Assembly (NCBI GenBank): GCA_020628375.1
Contig: JAHDFD010000006.1
Span: 1 to 64,000, forward strand
Length of the DNA: 64,000 bases
From: Chitinophagales bacterium
GTDB taxonomy: Bacteria; Bacteroidota; Bacteroidia; Chitinophagales; UBA2359
Direction of reading: 5' to 3'
Positions 35,607 through 46,144 of the stretch are shown piece by piece; positions within the stretch are counted from its first letter, which is position 1; every line of letters starts with the position of its first letter. The notes beneath the pieces are model-generated. The model did not search any database, had not been told where the DNA came from, and saw only the letters and a list, made by a program, of their open reading frames with translations. The translations under genes were made by a program, and so were the position numbers.

Positions 35607-35728
35607 CTGACTTTACAATAATTTTCGTAATAAGGTCCATTCTATCTTAAAAAATCGTTATTTTGCAATAGTTGAAACAGCAAGTTCTTTAAATAACTAT
35701 TTTCGTTTATTAGTCTTAACTGCTCATC

Positions 35729-36451
35729 ATGCAAATAAATAAACTTTCGATCATTATTCCCGCATATAACGAAGGTGCAACTATTCATTTGATCTTAGAT
35801 AAGTTATCTGAGTTGAGTTTGGTACAAAATATTCAAAAAGAGATCATTATAGTAAATGATTGTTCAACAGATAATACCAGAGAAGAAATATTAAGATATA
35901 AAGCAAAGTATCCTGCGTTGAATATCATTTTTGAAGAACATGAGAAAAATAAAGGAAAAGGAGCCGCTTTGCATACCGGAATTGCCAAAGCAAGTGGTGA
36001 ATTTCTAATAATTCAAGATGCTGATCTCGAATATGACCCAGAAGAGTATAATGATATACTTCAACCTGTTCTTAAAGGTTTTGCAGATGTCGTTTATGGC
36101 TCACGTTTTATGGGTAGCAATCCACATAGAATTCTTTTTTTCTGGCATACGATCGGAAATAAATTGCTCACTTTTCTTTCCAACATGTTCACCAATCTGA
36201 ATTTAACAGATATGGAAACCTGCTATAAGTTATTCAGAACGGAAATGATACAATCGCTCGACCTAAAAGAAAAACGTTTCGGATTTGAACCGGAAGTTAC
36301 GGCAAAAATTTCCAGAATACCAAAAGTAAGAATTTACGAAGTTGGCATTTCTTATTATGGAAGAACTTATGAAGAAGGAAAGAAAATTGGATGGAAAGAT
36401 GGCATAAGAGCAATTTACTGCATCCTTAAATATGGCTTATTCAGAAGATGA
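35729..36451 (+). CDS. GT2 family glycosyltransferase (DPM1-like)
   Basis: The 240-residue cytosolic enzyme has the GT-A signatures [47 protein letters not shown] and VYGSRFMG. This order and length match dolichol/polyprenol-phosphate mannose (or glucose) synthases without a C-terminal membrane domain. It would make a polyprenyl-phosphate sugar. The next gene overlaps it by 4 bp (ATGA) and encodes a polytopic membrane protein, the expected user of such a donor. Confidence 0.85.
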   Translation: MQINKLSIIIPAYNEGATIHLILDKLSELSLVQNIQKEIIIVNDCSTDNTREEILRYKAKYPALNIIFEEHEKNKGKGAALHTGIAKASGEFLIIQDADLEYDPEEYNDILQPVLKGFADVVYGSRFMGSNPHRILFFWHTIGNKLLTFLSNMFTNLNLTDMETCYKLFRTEMIQSLDLKEKRFGFEPEVTAKISRIPKVRIYEVGISYYGRTYEEGKKIGWKDGIRAIYCILKYGLFRR

Positions 36452-38244
36452 GAATCACCTCTAAAATAGCATTACTTTTTTGTATTTTCTGGCTTTGTTT
36501 GGTACATGCCTACTATCCCAAATGGACAAAAAGTATAGGGGAGGCAACCATTTCCTGGGACGTTTCAGGATATTATATGTATTTACCCGCTCTATTTATC
36601 TACAAAGACTTAAAAGATTTTTCATTCAAGTCAACGGTTTTAGAAAAATACAAACCTACCCCAAATAACAATCAGGCATTTTTACACGAGAGTGGCAATT
36701 ATGTTATGAAATACTCCATGGGACTTGCTGTTCAGTACAGCCCTTACTTCTTTATTGCTCACTTATGGGCATCAAATTCTTCTAAGTATCCAGCCGATGG
36801 TTTTTCTTTTCCTTATCAATTCATGCTTTCATTCGGAAGCTTAATAACTGCCTTTATTGGATTATATTATTTACGAAAAAGTCTCAAAGAATATTTCGAT
36901 GACAAACCAGTAGCCTTGGTGCTTCTCTTAGTTGTTTTGGCTACAAATTATCTGAATTATACTGCCATAGATGGTGCAATGTCTCATAATTTCCTATTTA
37001 CCCTTTATAGCTTACTTATTTACAATACCATACAATTTTATAGATCTGCCACATTAATCAGATCTATTGGTATAGGCTTTATTGTTGGCTTAGCTGCACT
37101 AACTCGTCCCACCGAAATTATAGCTTGCCTGATTCCACTGCTTTGGGGATTGAATGTATTTTCAAAAACAGCAATCAAAAAACGGTTTAGCTTCTTTAGC
37201 ACCAATTTATTTAAAATTCTTACTTCAATAATAGTTGTAGCAGCCGTAGGTTCTTTACAGTTATTTTATTGGAAATATGTAACCGATAGCTGGATCGTTT
37301 ACTCTTATCAAGATCAGGGATTCAGTTGGCTTCAACCGCATATAGAAAAAGGGCTGTTCAGTTTCAGATGTGGGTGGCTGATTTACACTCCAATAATGGG
37401 GTTTGCCGTACTTGGTTTAATTCCTTTGTTCTTTAAAAAGAAAATACTATTTTTTCATTCTATTATATTTTGTAGCTTATTCATTTACATCACTTTCGCA
37501 TGGGATATTTGGTGGTACGGAGGAACACTAGGTCAACGTGCCATGGTACAATCTTATCCTGTTTTCCTATTCCCGATGGCTTGTTTCTTTATTTGGACAG
37601 AGAAACAAAATAAGTTTTTCAGATACTTCATTGGCTTTTTATGTATTGTTTTTATTTACTTGAATAATTGGTGGACTTATCAGGCGCATGGTGGTGGCTT
37701 ATTTCATACCGAACAAATGACCAACGCCTATTTTTGGCAAGTTATAGGTAGATTTGAAAAGAACCCTGAGCATTTAAAACTATTAGACACTAATGAATTA
37801 TTTAAAGGAACCCCAAAAGATCTCGAATTGATCTATTCAAATGACTTTTCTGATCCTGAACTAAAGTCAGATTGTTCAGATAAAGAATTAATTTGTTTAA
37901 ATAAAAACTCAATCAGAAAAAGTGATGAATTCAAATTCAAAACTCCACACAAAAATTTCGACTGGCTGAGGGCTTCGGCTGATTTTACTATAGGACAAAA
38001 AGAATGGTTCTATTGGCACATGAGTCAATTTGTAATAGAGTTCAGAAAAGATAATATGCTGATAAAGAAAAAAAAGCTTAGAATAGAAAGATTGATTCTT
38101 CATGATGGTTTAACAAAACAAATTCACTTTGATATTGAAAAACCTAAAGATGAATTTGATAAAGTATGTATTTATTTTCAAAATGAACATGGCAAGAAAT
38201 GGATAGAGATAGATAGTTTAGAAGTAGCAATTTTTTCAGAATAA
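36448..38244 (+). CDS. Polytopic membrane protein, probable GT-C glycosyltransferase
   Basis: The 598-residue protein has about eleven hydrophobic segments, a first-loop acidic pattern ([18 protein letters not shown]) and a soluble C-terminal part of about 170 residues after [11 protein letters not shown]. Translational coupling to the DPM1-like gene (ATGA overlap) suggests that it takes sugar from polyprenyl phosphate and adds it to an envelope acceptor. Exact family not recognised; the catalytic aspartate assignment is an inference. Confidence 0.65.
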   Translation: MRITSKIALLFCIFWLCLVHAYYPKWTKSIGEATISWDVSGYYMYLPALFIYKDLKDFSFKSTVLEKYKPTPNNNQAFLHESGNYVMKYSMGLAVQYSPYFFIAHLWASNSSKYPADGFSFPYQFMLSFGSLITAFIGLYYLRKSLKEYFDDKPVALVLLLVVLATNYLNYTAIDGAMSHNFLFTLYSLLIYNTIQFYRSATLIRSIGIGFIVGLAALTRPTEIIACLIPLLWGLNVFSKTAIKKRFSFFSTNLFKILTSIIVVAAVGSLQLFYWKYVTDSWIVYSYQDQGFSWLQPHIEKGLFSFRCGWLIYTPIMGFAVLGLIPLFFKKKILFFHSIIFCSLFIYITFAWDIWWYGGTLGQRAMVQSYPVFLFPMACFFIWTEKQNKFFRYFIGFLCIVFIYLNNWWTYQAHGGGLFHTEQMTNAYFWQVIGRFEKNPEHLKLLDTNELFKGTPKDLELIYSNDFSDPELKSDCSDKELICLNKNSIRKSDEFKFKTPHKNFDWLRASADFTIGQKEWFYWHMSQFVIEFRKDNMLIKKKKLRIERLILHDGLTKQIHFDIEKPKDEFDKVCIYFQNEHGKKWIEIDSLEVAIFSE

Positions 38245-38510
38245 TTGCTAACTCGTTGTAAATTTTGTCATACAATTTAAAAATACACTGTCATTATGGC
38301 TTTAATTATGGGCATATTCTCGTCTGGCTTAGCATTTGACAAAAATTAACCATTCGCAAATAATTAGCTGTGATAAAGCAGTTAAATTTGCACCTAATTT
38401 CAAGCTGTTTGTGTACAAGTAGTTCTTTGAACTTTAAATGACTTGAATTCAGACTGATATTTTTTTCATTCAAGACTTGTATAAACAGGTAATTAAAACC
38501 GAATTGAATC

Positions 38511-41500
38511 ATGGGTTTTTTCAATAAAATAATTAGCAAATTCACTGGTGGTAATAAATACGAACGTGATGTTAAGGATGTAATTCCTTATGTTAAACAA
38601 ATCAACGAAATATATGGTCAGCTTTCTTCACTTTCAGATGATGAACTGAGAGGAAAAACTCAGGAATTCAGAGCCAAGATCGCCGAGCACTTAAAAGAGA
38701 TCGACACTAAGATCGAATCACAGAAAAATGAAGCAAAAACGAATGCTCAACTAACTGCCGACGATAAAGAGGAAATATACAAAACTGTTGATGCACTTGT
38801 TAACGAACGCGATAAAGAGCTTGAAGTTGTATTATTACAAATTTTACCAGAAGCATTTGCGGTAGTAAAAGAAACCTGTCGTCGTTTCAAAGATAATGAT
38901 TCAATACGCGTAAAAGCAAATCAGTTGGATCGTGATCTTTCAGTTGTAAAAAATCATATTTCAATTGAAGGTGATTATGCTATTTACCAAAGTGAATGGG
39001 AAGCAGCCGGAAATCTCATTAAATGGGATATGGTTCATTATAATGTTCAGCTAATTGGTGGTATAGTTCTTCATCAGGGTAAAATTGCAGAAATGCAGAC
39101 CGGTGAAGGTAAAACACTTGTAGCTACTTTACCTGCTTATCTGAATGGTTTAGCAGGACAAGGGGTTCATGTTGTAACTGTGAACAACTACCTTGCAAAA
39201 CGTGACTGCGAATGGATGGGTGGTATTTTCAACTTCCTGGGCTTAACCGTAGATTGCATCGATAATTACCGTGCAAATTCTGAAGACAGACGTAAGGCTT
39301 ATTTATGTGATATCACTTACGGTACCAATAATGAATTCGGTTTCGATTATCTGAGAGATAATATGACACGCTTCCCTGAAGAATTGGTACAGCGCAAGCA
39401 CCATTTTGCAATGATCGATGAGGTAGATTCTGTATTAGTTGATGATGCAAGAACTCCATTAATTATTTCAGGACCTGTACCACAAGGCGATAAGCATGAA
39501 TTCCATGAATTAAAGCCAAGAATCGAGCGTCTTGTCGCAGAACAGAAAAAATTGGCTTTAGATTGTTTGTCGGAAGCTAAAAGATTAATTGCTGAAGGTA
39601 AGTCTGATGAAAAAACCGGTGGACTATTTCTGTTCAGAGCACACCATGCTTTTCCAAGATATAAGGCATTGATCAAATATTTAAGTGAGCCAGGTATTAA
39701 AACAATAATGCAAAAGGCTGAAAACTTCTACTTAGCTGAACAGCAGAAAAACATGCACATTGTTGATGATGAATTGTATTTCGTTATCGATGAAAAGCAA
39801 AACTCTGTTCAGTTAACGGATAAAGGTATCAACTTGATCACTAAGTCAGGAGATGACCCTGAGTTTTTTATTGTTCCGAATATAGGAGCCAAACTTGCTG
39901 AGATCGACAATTCTACTTTAGAGAAAAATGAAAAAGTAGCTAAGAAAGATAAAGTACTTCAAGATTATTCGGTTAAAACGGAGAGAATTCACTCGATCAA
40001 TCAATTACTTAAAGCATACTCACTTTTTGAAAAAGAAGTTGATTATGTAGTAATGGAGGATAAAGTGAAAATCGTAGATGAACAGACAGGTCGTATAATG
40101 GATGGCCGTCGTTATTCAGATGGTTTGCACCAGGCACTTGAAGCAAAGGAAAACGTAACCGTTGAAGCAGCAACACAAACATTCGCGACGATCACTTTAC
40201 AGAATTTCTTCAGAATGTACCATAAATTATCAGGTATGACCGGTACAGCAGAAACTGAAGCAGGTGAATTCTGGGAAATTTACAATTTAGATGTTGTTGT
40301 AATTCCTACGAATCGTCCTATTGCCCGTGATGACAGAGATGATTTGGTTTATAAAACGAATCGTGAAAAATACAATGCTGTTATTGATGAAATAGAACAA
40401 CTCAGAGCTCAGGGAAGACCTGTTTTGGTTGGTACGACAACGGTAGAGATTTCAGAGTTACTAAGCCGTTTATTGACCAGAAAACAAATTCCTCACAATG
40501 TACTGAATGCTAAGCAGCACCAACGTGAAGCAGAAGTTGTTGCCGAAGCGGGTAAAGCAGGTCAGGTTACTATTGCAACCAACATGGCAGGACGTGGAAC
40601 GGATATTAAACTGAGTCAGGAAGTTAAGGATTCTGGTGGTTTAGCTATCATTGGCACTGAACGTCATGACTCGAGACGTGTGGACAGACAGCTTCGTGGT
40701 CGTGCAGGTCGTCAGGGTGATGTTGGTTCTTCTCAGTTCTATGTTTCTTTAGAAGATAAACTGATGCGTTTGTTTGGTTCTGAGAAGATTGCAAGTGTAA
40801 TGGATCGAATGGGGCATAAAGATGGGGAAGTTATTCAGGCGGGAATGATTACCAAATCTATTGAGCGTGCTCAGAAAAAAGTAGAGGAAAATAACTTCGG
40901 TGTTCGTAAGCGATTGTTAGAGTACGATGATATAATGAACAATCAACGTACGGTAATTTATAAAAGAAGAAAACACGCCTTATTCGGTGATCGTTTGTCT
41001 GTAGATCTTTTTAACTCTTTCTATGATCTTGCTGAAGAAATTACAGACTTCCATCACTTACAGTTAGATTATGAAGGATTCATGGAAGATGTACTTCGTT
41101 ATTTTGCTTTCCAACCGGATATAAGTGAAAATGAATTCAAAAATGCACATTCTCAGAACATAACTGATAAGCTTTATAATCAGTTAGAAGCTGCTTATAA
41201 TGAAAGAATGCAGGAAACAGCAAAAGGTGCATTTCCAAGTATTGAAAGACATTTTGTTGAAAGAGGTGATACTGTTGAATTTATTCCGGCACCATTCAGT
41301 GATGGAAAGAGAATTATTCAGGTTGCTGTTAATTTGAAAGAGGCCTACGAATCTAAGGGTATGGAACTCATCAAAGCGCTTGAGAAAAATGTTGCTTTAT
41401 CGGTTATAGACAATTCATGGAAAGAGCACCTCAGAGAAATGGACGATCTGAAGACTTCTGTACAGATGGCAGTTCATGAACAAAAAGATCCATTGTTAAT

Positions 41501-41861
41501 CTATAAGTTTGAATCTTTTGAGCTTTTCAAGAATATGCTTGCCAAAGTAAACAGAGATTTAACCCAATTTTTATTCAGGGCTCAATTACCTGTTCGTACT
41601 GCAGCTACGGAAGAAGAAATGCGTCGTGCTCAGGAAGAACAAAGAAGATTAAAAGAGCAAGCTGCTCGTGAAGCAAAACAAATGCAGACTTCAGGAGGTA
41701 GCGATGACGGAGGAATGCAAGAAGCCAGAAAGCAGAGTGCGGCTAATTCTCAGCGAACGGCTGCACCAACAATGCCTGTAAAAGTTGGACCTAAGGTCAG
41801 AAGAAATGACCCTTGTCCATGTGGAAGCGGTAAGAAATATAAATCATGCCACGGAAAATAA
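38511..41861 (+). CDS. secA: Preprotein translocase ATPase SecA
   Basis: The 1116-residue motor drives Sec export. Walker A is MQTGEGKT (195-202), about 90 residues later than in E. coli because of an N-terminal insertion (about 60-150, Lys/Glu-rich). Walker B is AMIDEVDSVLVDDARTPLI, followed by the insertion common to Bacteroidota (EQKKLALDCLSEAKRLIAEG). TNMAGRGTDIKL and ERHDSRRVDRQLRGRAGRQGD are the motor-2 motifs. The C-terminus carries a zinc SEC-C motif (RRNDPCPCGSGKKYKSCHGK). A strong terminator follows. Confidence 0.97.
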   Translation: MGFFNKIISKFTGGNKYERDVKDVIPYVKQINEIYGQLSSLSDDELRGKTQEFRAKIAEHLKEIDTKIESQKNEAKTNAQLTADDKEEIYKTVDALVNERDKELEVVLLQILPEAFAVVKETCRRFKDNDSIRVKANQLDRDLSVVKNHISIEGDYAIYQSEWEAAGNLIKWDMVHYNVQLIGGIVLHQGKIAEMQTGEGKTLVATLPAYLNGLAGQGVHVVTVNNYLAKRDCEWMGGIFNFLGLTVDCIDNYRANSEDRRKAYLCDITYGTNNEFGFDYLRDNMTRFPEELVQRKHHFAMIDEVDSVLVDDARTPLIISGPVPQGDKHEFHELKPRIERLVAEQKKLALDCLSEAKRLIAEGKSDEKTGGLFLFRAHHAFPRYKALIKYLSEPGIKTIMQKAENFYLAEQQKNMHIVDDELYFVIDEKQNSVQLTDKGINLITKSGDDPEFFIVPNIGAKLAEIDNSTLEKNEKVAKKDKVLQDYSVKTERIHSINQLLKAYSLFEKEVDYVVMEDKVKIVDEQTGRIMDGRRYSDGLHQALEAKENVTVEAATQTFATITLQNFFRMYHKLSGMTGTAETEAGEFWEIYNLDVVVIPTNRPIARDDRDDLVYKTNREKYNAVIDEIEQLRAQGRPVLVGTTTVEISELLSRLLTRKQIPHNVLNAKQHQREAEVVAEAGKAGQVTIATNMAGRGTDIKLSQEVKDSGGLAIIGTERHDSRRVDRQLRGRAGRQGDVGSSQFYVSLEDKLMRLFGSEKIASVMDRMGHKDGEVIQAGMITKSIERAQKKVEENNFGVRKRLLEYDDIMNNQRTVIYKRRKHALFGDRLSVDLFNSFYDLAEEITDFHHLQLDYEGFMEDVLRYFAFQPDISENEFKNAHSQNITDKLYNQLEAAYNERMQETAKGAFPSIERHFVERGDTVEFIPAPFSDGKRIIQVAVNLKEAYESKGMELIKALEKNVALSVIDNSWKEHLREMDDLKTSVQMAVHEQKDPLLIYKFESFELFKNMLAKVNRDLTQFLFRAQLPVRTAATEEEMRRAQEEQRRLKEQAAREAKQMQTSGGSDDGGMQEARKQSAANSQRTAAPTMPVKVGPKVRRNDPCPCGSGKKYKSCHGK

Positions 41862-41879
41862 AAAAAATCTGTTTTCTCA

Positions 41880-41922
41880 AAAACACCTTGAAGGTCTAAA
41901 ACACCTTCAAGGTGTTTTTTAA
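41880..41922. terminator. Bidirectional terminator between secA and the MoxR-like gene
   Basis: Perfect arms aacaccttgaaggt and accttcaaggtgtt with a short loop and flanking A/T runs. Confidence 0.9.
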
Positions 41923-43413
41923 TCAAAATTCCTCTTCTTCATCATCGAACTTATACTTGTTCATATCAAACATCGTATTGAACAAGTCTTTGAACTGAAA
42001 TCCCGACTGAATCACTCCTTTGCTTAGCTGAGAGTACTCCGCTAATCCATGTAATAAGAATTCCATCAGATATAATTTTTCATCTTTGGTTCTATCCCCA
42101 TGTAAATCCTCTACAATTTTGAGTAACCCCGGTATAGATTGCAAGGTTTTAGCATATTCATCATTCGCGAGGTCAACCATCAGATCGAACTGATTTCCTT
42201 TTCCAAACCAATCTACGATCACCTGATAAGGGCTTTCTTTCTTTTGTCTTTTTAACAGCTCGGGATCAGGAAAATATTGAGTAAACTGCGTACGTATCGC
42301 TTTACTTATAAGATTCTGTGCAACATGGAATGAACCTTCTTGTTCACCTTCATAAACCAATTCGATCTTACCTGTAATTGCCGGAATCAGTCCCCACATA
42401 TCCCCTACTCTAACATAAGTTTTCTTATCATTATTGATTAACATTCTACGTTCAGCAGCACTAGCCAAATTCTCGAAAGCAGAGATAGTCAAACGAGCTG
42501 AAACACCAGAATTGGCATCAACGAATTCACTTTCCCTTGCTTCAAAAGCAATTTGTTCTACCAAATCTTTAGAAAGATCATTGAATTGAATACTTGATAC
42601 CTGTTCGTCTTTTAAGTCTGCTTCTTGTTCTGTTATTTGTCTCGATTGCTGAAGATCGGCTGGATAATGTGTTAGAATCTGACTTTCTATTCTATCTTTT
42701 AAAGGTGTAACAATACTACCTCTGTTCGTATAATCTTCCGGGTTTGCAGTGAATATAAATTGTATATCCAAAGGCATTCTAAGCTTAAAACCTCTTATTT
42801 GAATATCACCTTCCTGTAAAATATTGAAAAGTGCAACCTGTATCCTTGCCTGAAGATCGGGCAATTCGTTAATTACAAACAAACATCTGTTCGAACGTGG
42901 GATCAAACCAAAATGTATCACTCTTTCGTCTGAATAATTCAATCGTAGATTCGCCGCTTTGATTGGGTCAACATCACCTACTAAATCGGCAACTGAAACA
43001 TCGGGAGTAGCTAATTTTTCAGCATACCTTTCACTTCTGTGTATCCAATTAATTGGTGTATCATCACCTTTTTCTTCAATAAGGTCTAAAGCAAATCTCG
43101 ATAATGGCTTTAGTGGATCATCAAACACTTCACTACCTTCCACCACTGGAATATATTCATCCAATAAATTAACCATCATTCTTGCTAAGCGTGTTTTAGC
43201 TTGTCCTCTTAAACCAAGAAGAATGATATTGTGTTTGGAAAGAATAGCACGCTCCAGGTCAGGAATAACAGTATTTTCGTATCCGATTATTCCTTCAAAA
43301 ACGGTTTCTTTAGCTTTTATTTTCTTGATTAAATTATCTCTCAGTTCTTCTTTAATCGTTTTTGGACGATAAGCTGAAGCCTTTAGCTGACCTAAGGTTT
43401 TAATATTTTCCAT
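41923..43413 (-). CDS. MoxR/Mg-chelatase-like AAA+ ATPase
   Basis: The 496-residue protein has Walker A GLRGQAKTRLARM (about 67-79), Walker B CLFVINELPDL with helix-2 insert IRGFKLRMPLD, and sensor block FIFTANPEDYTNRGSIVTPLKDR. This pattern belongs to the MoxR/ChlI clade, whose members usually work with a VWA-domain protein as a metal-insertion or assembly chaperone. No VWA partner is present next to it; the neighbouring gene is a fatty-acid hydroxylase. The C-terminal 200 residues are family specific and not recognised. Confidence 0.85.
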   Translation of the reverse strand: MENIKTLGQLKASAYRPKTIKEELRDNLIKKIKAKETVFEGIIGYENTVIPDLERAILSKHNIILLGLRGQAKTRLARMMVNLLDEYIPVVEGSEVFDDPLKPLSRFALDLIEEKGDDTPINWIHRSERYAEKLATPDVSVADLVGDVDPIKAANLRLNYSDERVIHFGLIPRSNRCLFVINELPDLQARIQVALFNILQEGDIQIRGFKLRMPLDIQFIFTANPEDYTNRGSIVTPLKDRIESQILTHYPADLQQSRQITEQEADLKDEQVSSIQFNDLSKDLVEQIAFEARESEFVDANSGVSARLTISAFENLASAAERRMLINNDKKTYVRVGDMWGLIPAITGKIELVYEGEQEGSFHVAQNLISKAIRTQFTQYFPDPELLKRQKKESPYQVIVDWFGKGNQFDLMVDLANDEYAKTLQSIPGLLKIVEDLHGDRTKDEKLYLMEFLLHGLAEYSQLSKGVIQSGFQFKDLFNTMFDMNKYKFDDEEEEF

Positions 43414-43530
43414 TGAAGCAAATGAATTTATACACTAAGTACAAACCTAAGTCTAAAAAGTTATGAATTTGGTAACTTTTTAATGGATTATTTAACCTGA
43501 CTTGTGATAAATTACAACTTGAGGATACAC

Positions 43531-44373
43531 TCATAACTCCTCTTCCTTATCATATTGAATAGGATCACGATAACCTGCAAACGGAATCTTTAATAAATTC
43601 GATAAACTACTTGCCTCTTCTTTTTCCATATAAGTATCTACTCCATAAACTAATTTTTCGTTTTCAACGACAAAATAAGTTCTGAATATTTTGTCCCAGA
43701 ACGAGAAAATATTCCCATAGTTTGAATCGGAATATGGTTGTCGATAATGATGGTGCACTCTGTGCATATTAGGCGTACAAAAAACCAATAATAAAGCATT
43801 ATCCAACCACTTTGGCATTTTAACATTAGAATGATTGAACTGAGATAATGCTACAGACATGGATTGATAAAGAAACACCAACCACATAGGTGCACCGACA
43901 ATAAATACCGCTAGAATGGTAAATGTGAATCGGATAACACTCTCCCCCGGATGATGTCGATTCGCAGTAGTTGTATCTACGTGCTGATCGGTGTGATGTA
44001 TTACATGAAATTGCCACATCCATTTGACATGATGTTCGGTATAATGTGCCAGCCATGCACCTAAAAAGTCAAGTAATAAAAGTCCAAGGATCATTACCCA
44101 AATAGTTGGTAAATTCAACCATTGAACAAGACCAAAATTATTTGCCACTACCCAATCGGAAGTAAACACCAACATAAATGCCATCAAAAAATTGATAAGT
44201 ACAGTTGTAATAGTAAAAAAAACGTTTAATCCGGTATGTTTTACTTTATTATATTCTTTATCAAATAAAGGTGCCGCATTCTCAATTAAGAAGAAAATGG
44301 TTAAACCTCCAATCAAAACAGCCGAGCGATGTGCTGTGGGCATTTCTGAAAAATAATTTACTATAGCTTCCAT
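43531..44373 (-). CDS. Fatty acid hydroxylase / sterol desaturase family protein
   Basis: The 280-residue protein has about four membrane helices and histidine clusters typical of the di-iron family: HYTEHHVKWMWQFHVIHH, HHPGES and HRVHHHYRQPYSDSNYG. It probably hydroxylates or desaturates a lipid (sphingolipid, fatty acid or carotenoid-like substrate), but the substrate cannot be read. It lies 117 bp upstream of the MoxR-like gene on the same strand. Confidence 0.9.
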   Translation of the reverse strand: MEAIVNYFSEMPTAHRSAVLIGGLTIFFLIENAAPLFDKEYNKVKHTGLNVFFTITTVLINFLMAFMLVFTSDWVVANNFGLVQWLNLPTIWVMILGLLLLDFLGAWLAHYTEHHVKWMWQFHVIHHTDQHVDTTTANRHHPGESVIRFTFTILAVFIVGAPMWLVFLYQSMSVALSQFNHSNVKMPKWLDNALLLVFCTPNMHRVHHHYRQPYSDSNYGNIFSFWDKIFRTYFVVENEKLVYGVDTYMEKEEASSLSNLLKIPFAGYRDPIQYDKEEEL

Positions 44374-44532
44374 TCTTATAGGGTATTAATTTTTTTAAAG
44401 TATACGTAATGATAAAAATAACTCATTTAAAAAAATTCGTTGTTACTCAAATCATAATTTAAAGCGTTAATATGTACAGATACACAATTTAAACAAAAAA
44501 AGCCAATCAGTTGTTGAAAGCAAAACTTCAAT

Positions 44533-44931
44533 ATGGCATTTTATTTAAAATTATACCTACTCACAGTTCCAATTTTCTTTATTATTGATATTATATGGCT
44601 CGGCTTCATTGCAAGAAATATCTATCAATCTAAAATGGGTCATTTGATGGGAGAAGTCAAGTGGGATGTTGCTATATTATTCTATTTGATTTACATAGTT
44701 GGTATATTATTTTTTGCTGTAATTCCTGCCATCGAAGAACAGAGCTTACAAAAAGCAATTAGCTATGGAGCATTCTTCGGCTTCATAACTTATGCAACTT
44801 ACGATCTAACCAACTGGGCTACTTTAAAAGGCTTCCCACCCGGAATAGTTTGGATCGATCTTTTGTGGGGCACTGTTTTATGTGCTTTAGTTAGTGCTTC
44901 AGCTTTTAAAATAGGAATGTTTTTGAAATGA
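44533..44931 (+). CDS. DUF2177 family membrane protein
   Basis: The 132-residue protein has four membrane helices. IDIIWLGFIARNIYQSKMGHLM and ATYDLTNWATLKGFP are the DUF2177 signatures. Function unknown. Its TGA overlaps the ATG of a 21-codon ORF (ATGA), which in turn overlaps the TIGR03032-like gene, so these may be coupled. Confidence 0.88.
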   Translation: MAFYLKLYLLTVPIFFIIDIIWLGFIARNIYQSKMGHLMGEVKWDVAILFYLIYIVGILFFAVIPAIEEQSLQKAISYGAFFGFITYATYDLTNWATLKGFPPGIVWIDLLWGTVLCALVSASAFKIGMFLK

Positions 44932-44993
44932 AACTCGCATATCAATTTTTAGAAACTGAAAAAGCATTTACTTTGCTGAATGAATTCAAATAA
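44928..44993 (+). CDS. Possible 21-residue coupled small ORF
   Basis: ATG at 44928 overlaps the DUF2177 stop (ATGA). The ORF encodes MKLAYQFLETEKAFTLLNEF and one final K, and its stop lies 11 nt inside the next gene (start 44980). It has no similarity I recognise and may be a coupling peptide, a relic of a truncated gene, or chance. Confidence 0.3.
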   Translation: MKLAYQFLETEKAFTLLNEFK

Positions 44994-46062
44994 AAATAAC
45001 CCATATCATATTGAATTCATCTGCCCCGACGAGATTGTAAGTTTATTCTATCAACTGAATTTTACACTAGCTTTCTCTTCCTACAGCGCCAACAAATTAA
45101 TTTTGTTAAGTGCCAATAATAGCAAAGCGTTAAAACTGAGTTCCTTTTATTTTGATGAGCCCAAAGGTTTATCTATTCAGAATAACCAGCTCGCAATCGC
45201 AACCTATAATAAAGTACATACTTTTGCATTTCATGAAGGTTTAAACCATTTACACATTACTCAAAATTCAGATTGTGATGCAGCTTATTATCCTCAGCTT
45301 ACTTATTATACTAACTATCTCGATCTGCACGATCTGAGCTATACTTCTCAAAAAGAGATTTTTGCAGTTAGTGCCGACTTCTCTGCAATTGTAAAATTAG
45401 ATGCCGAATTTCACTTCAAACCATATTGGAAACCTTCGTTTATCAGTAAGCTTGCTCCTGAAGACAGATGTCATTTGAATGGTATGGCACTAAAGAATGA
45501 TCTGCCTAAATACGCTACTGCATTCAGCGCTGGAAATACACCTCAATCTTGGCGAAAAGATATTTTACACTCTGGTGTATTGATCGATATAGAAAATGAT
45601 GATATTATCATTGAAGGATTATCAATGCCACACTCTCCTAAAATAATTATGTTAGATCACAATCCACATATTTTATTTTTTGAATCCGGGAAAGGTGAAA
45701 TTTGTTTGTTCGATATAAAAAATAAGAGAAAGGAAACTTTATTCAGCGTTAATGGGTTTTTGAGGGGCTTGTCTTTTTATAAAGGTTATTTATTTGTTGG
45801 TTTATCTAAAGCCCGTAAGAGTTCTACAACTTCGAGCCTATTAGAAATTGAAGAAGATACAAATGCCGGTATCGCCGTTTTTGATCTTGAAAATAGAAAA
45901 CACATAGGTAATATTTCCTTTATTGAAAGAATAGAAGAGATCTATGAAATTGAAATAATTAAAGATGTCAGAGCGGCTAAGATCTTATTAGCGGACAAGA
46001 GTGCTCACAAGCACGGTATTGCAAGTCCAGATCAGGTTTTCTATAAATCTGAAAAAAATTAA
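44980..46062 (+). CDS. TIGR03032-like beta-propeller-type protein
   Basis: The 360-residue protein has the TIGR03032 pattern, with repeated beta strands, RCHLNGMALKNDLPKYATAF, TPQSWRKDILHSGVLIDIE and GLSMPHSPK as its clearest blocks, and GFLRGLSFYKGYLFVGLSKARKSS. It has no signal peptide. The family is uncharacterised; the His/Asn/Arg-rich block might be an active or ligand site. It lies between the small ORF and an AAA+ gene (82 bp downstream). Confidence 0.75.
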   Translation: MNSNKNNPYHIEFICPDEIVSLFYQLNFTLAFSSYSANKLILLSANNSKALKLSSFYFDEPKGLSIQNNQLAIATYNKVHTFAFHEGLNHLHITQNSDCDAAYYPQLTYYTNYLDLHDLSYTSQKEIFAVSADFSAIVKLDAEFHFKPYWKPSFISKLAPEDRCHLNGMALKNDLPKYATAFSAGNTPQSWRKDILHSGVLIDIENDDIIIEGLSMPHSPKIIMLDHNPHILFFESGKGEICLFDIKNKRKETLFSVNGFLRGLSFYKGYLFVGLSKARKSSTTSSLLEIEEDTNAGIAVFDLENRKHIGNISFIERIEEIYEIEIIKDVRAAKILLADKSAHKHGIASPDQVFYKSEKN

Positions 46063-46144
46063 TAAGTATAATTAGCTTTTGCAACTTTTTTATCAATTTA
46101 TACATCTAAATAATATTAAAATTGTAGTAAAAACTACCCTTTAA

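Noticed and set aside
38306-38545. 79-residue minus-strand ORF upstream of secA
   Set aside because: It overlaps the secA start, has no recognisable features and has the composition of AT-rich noncoding DNA.
44928-44993. Frameshifted C-terminal extension of the DUF2177 gene
   Set aside because: DUF2177 already ends at its normal length, so the 21-codon ORF is better treated as a separate small ORF or chance.
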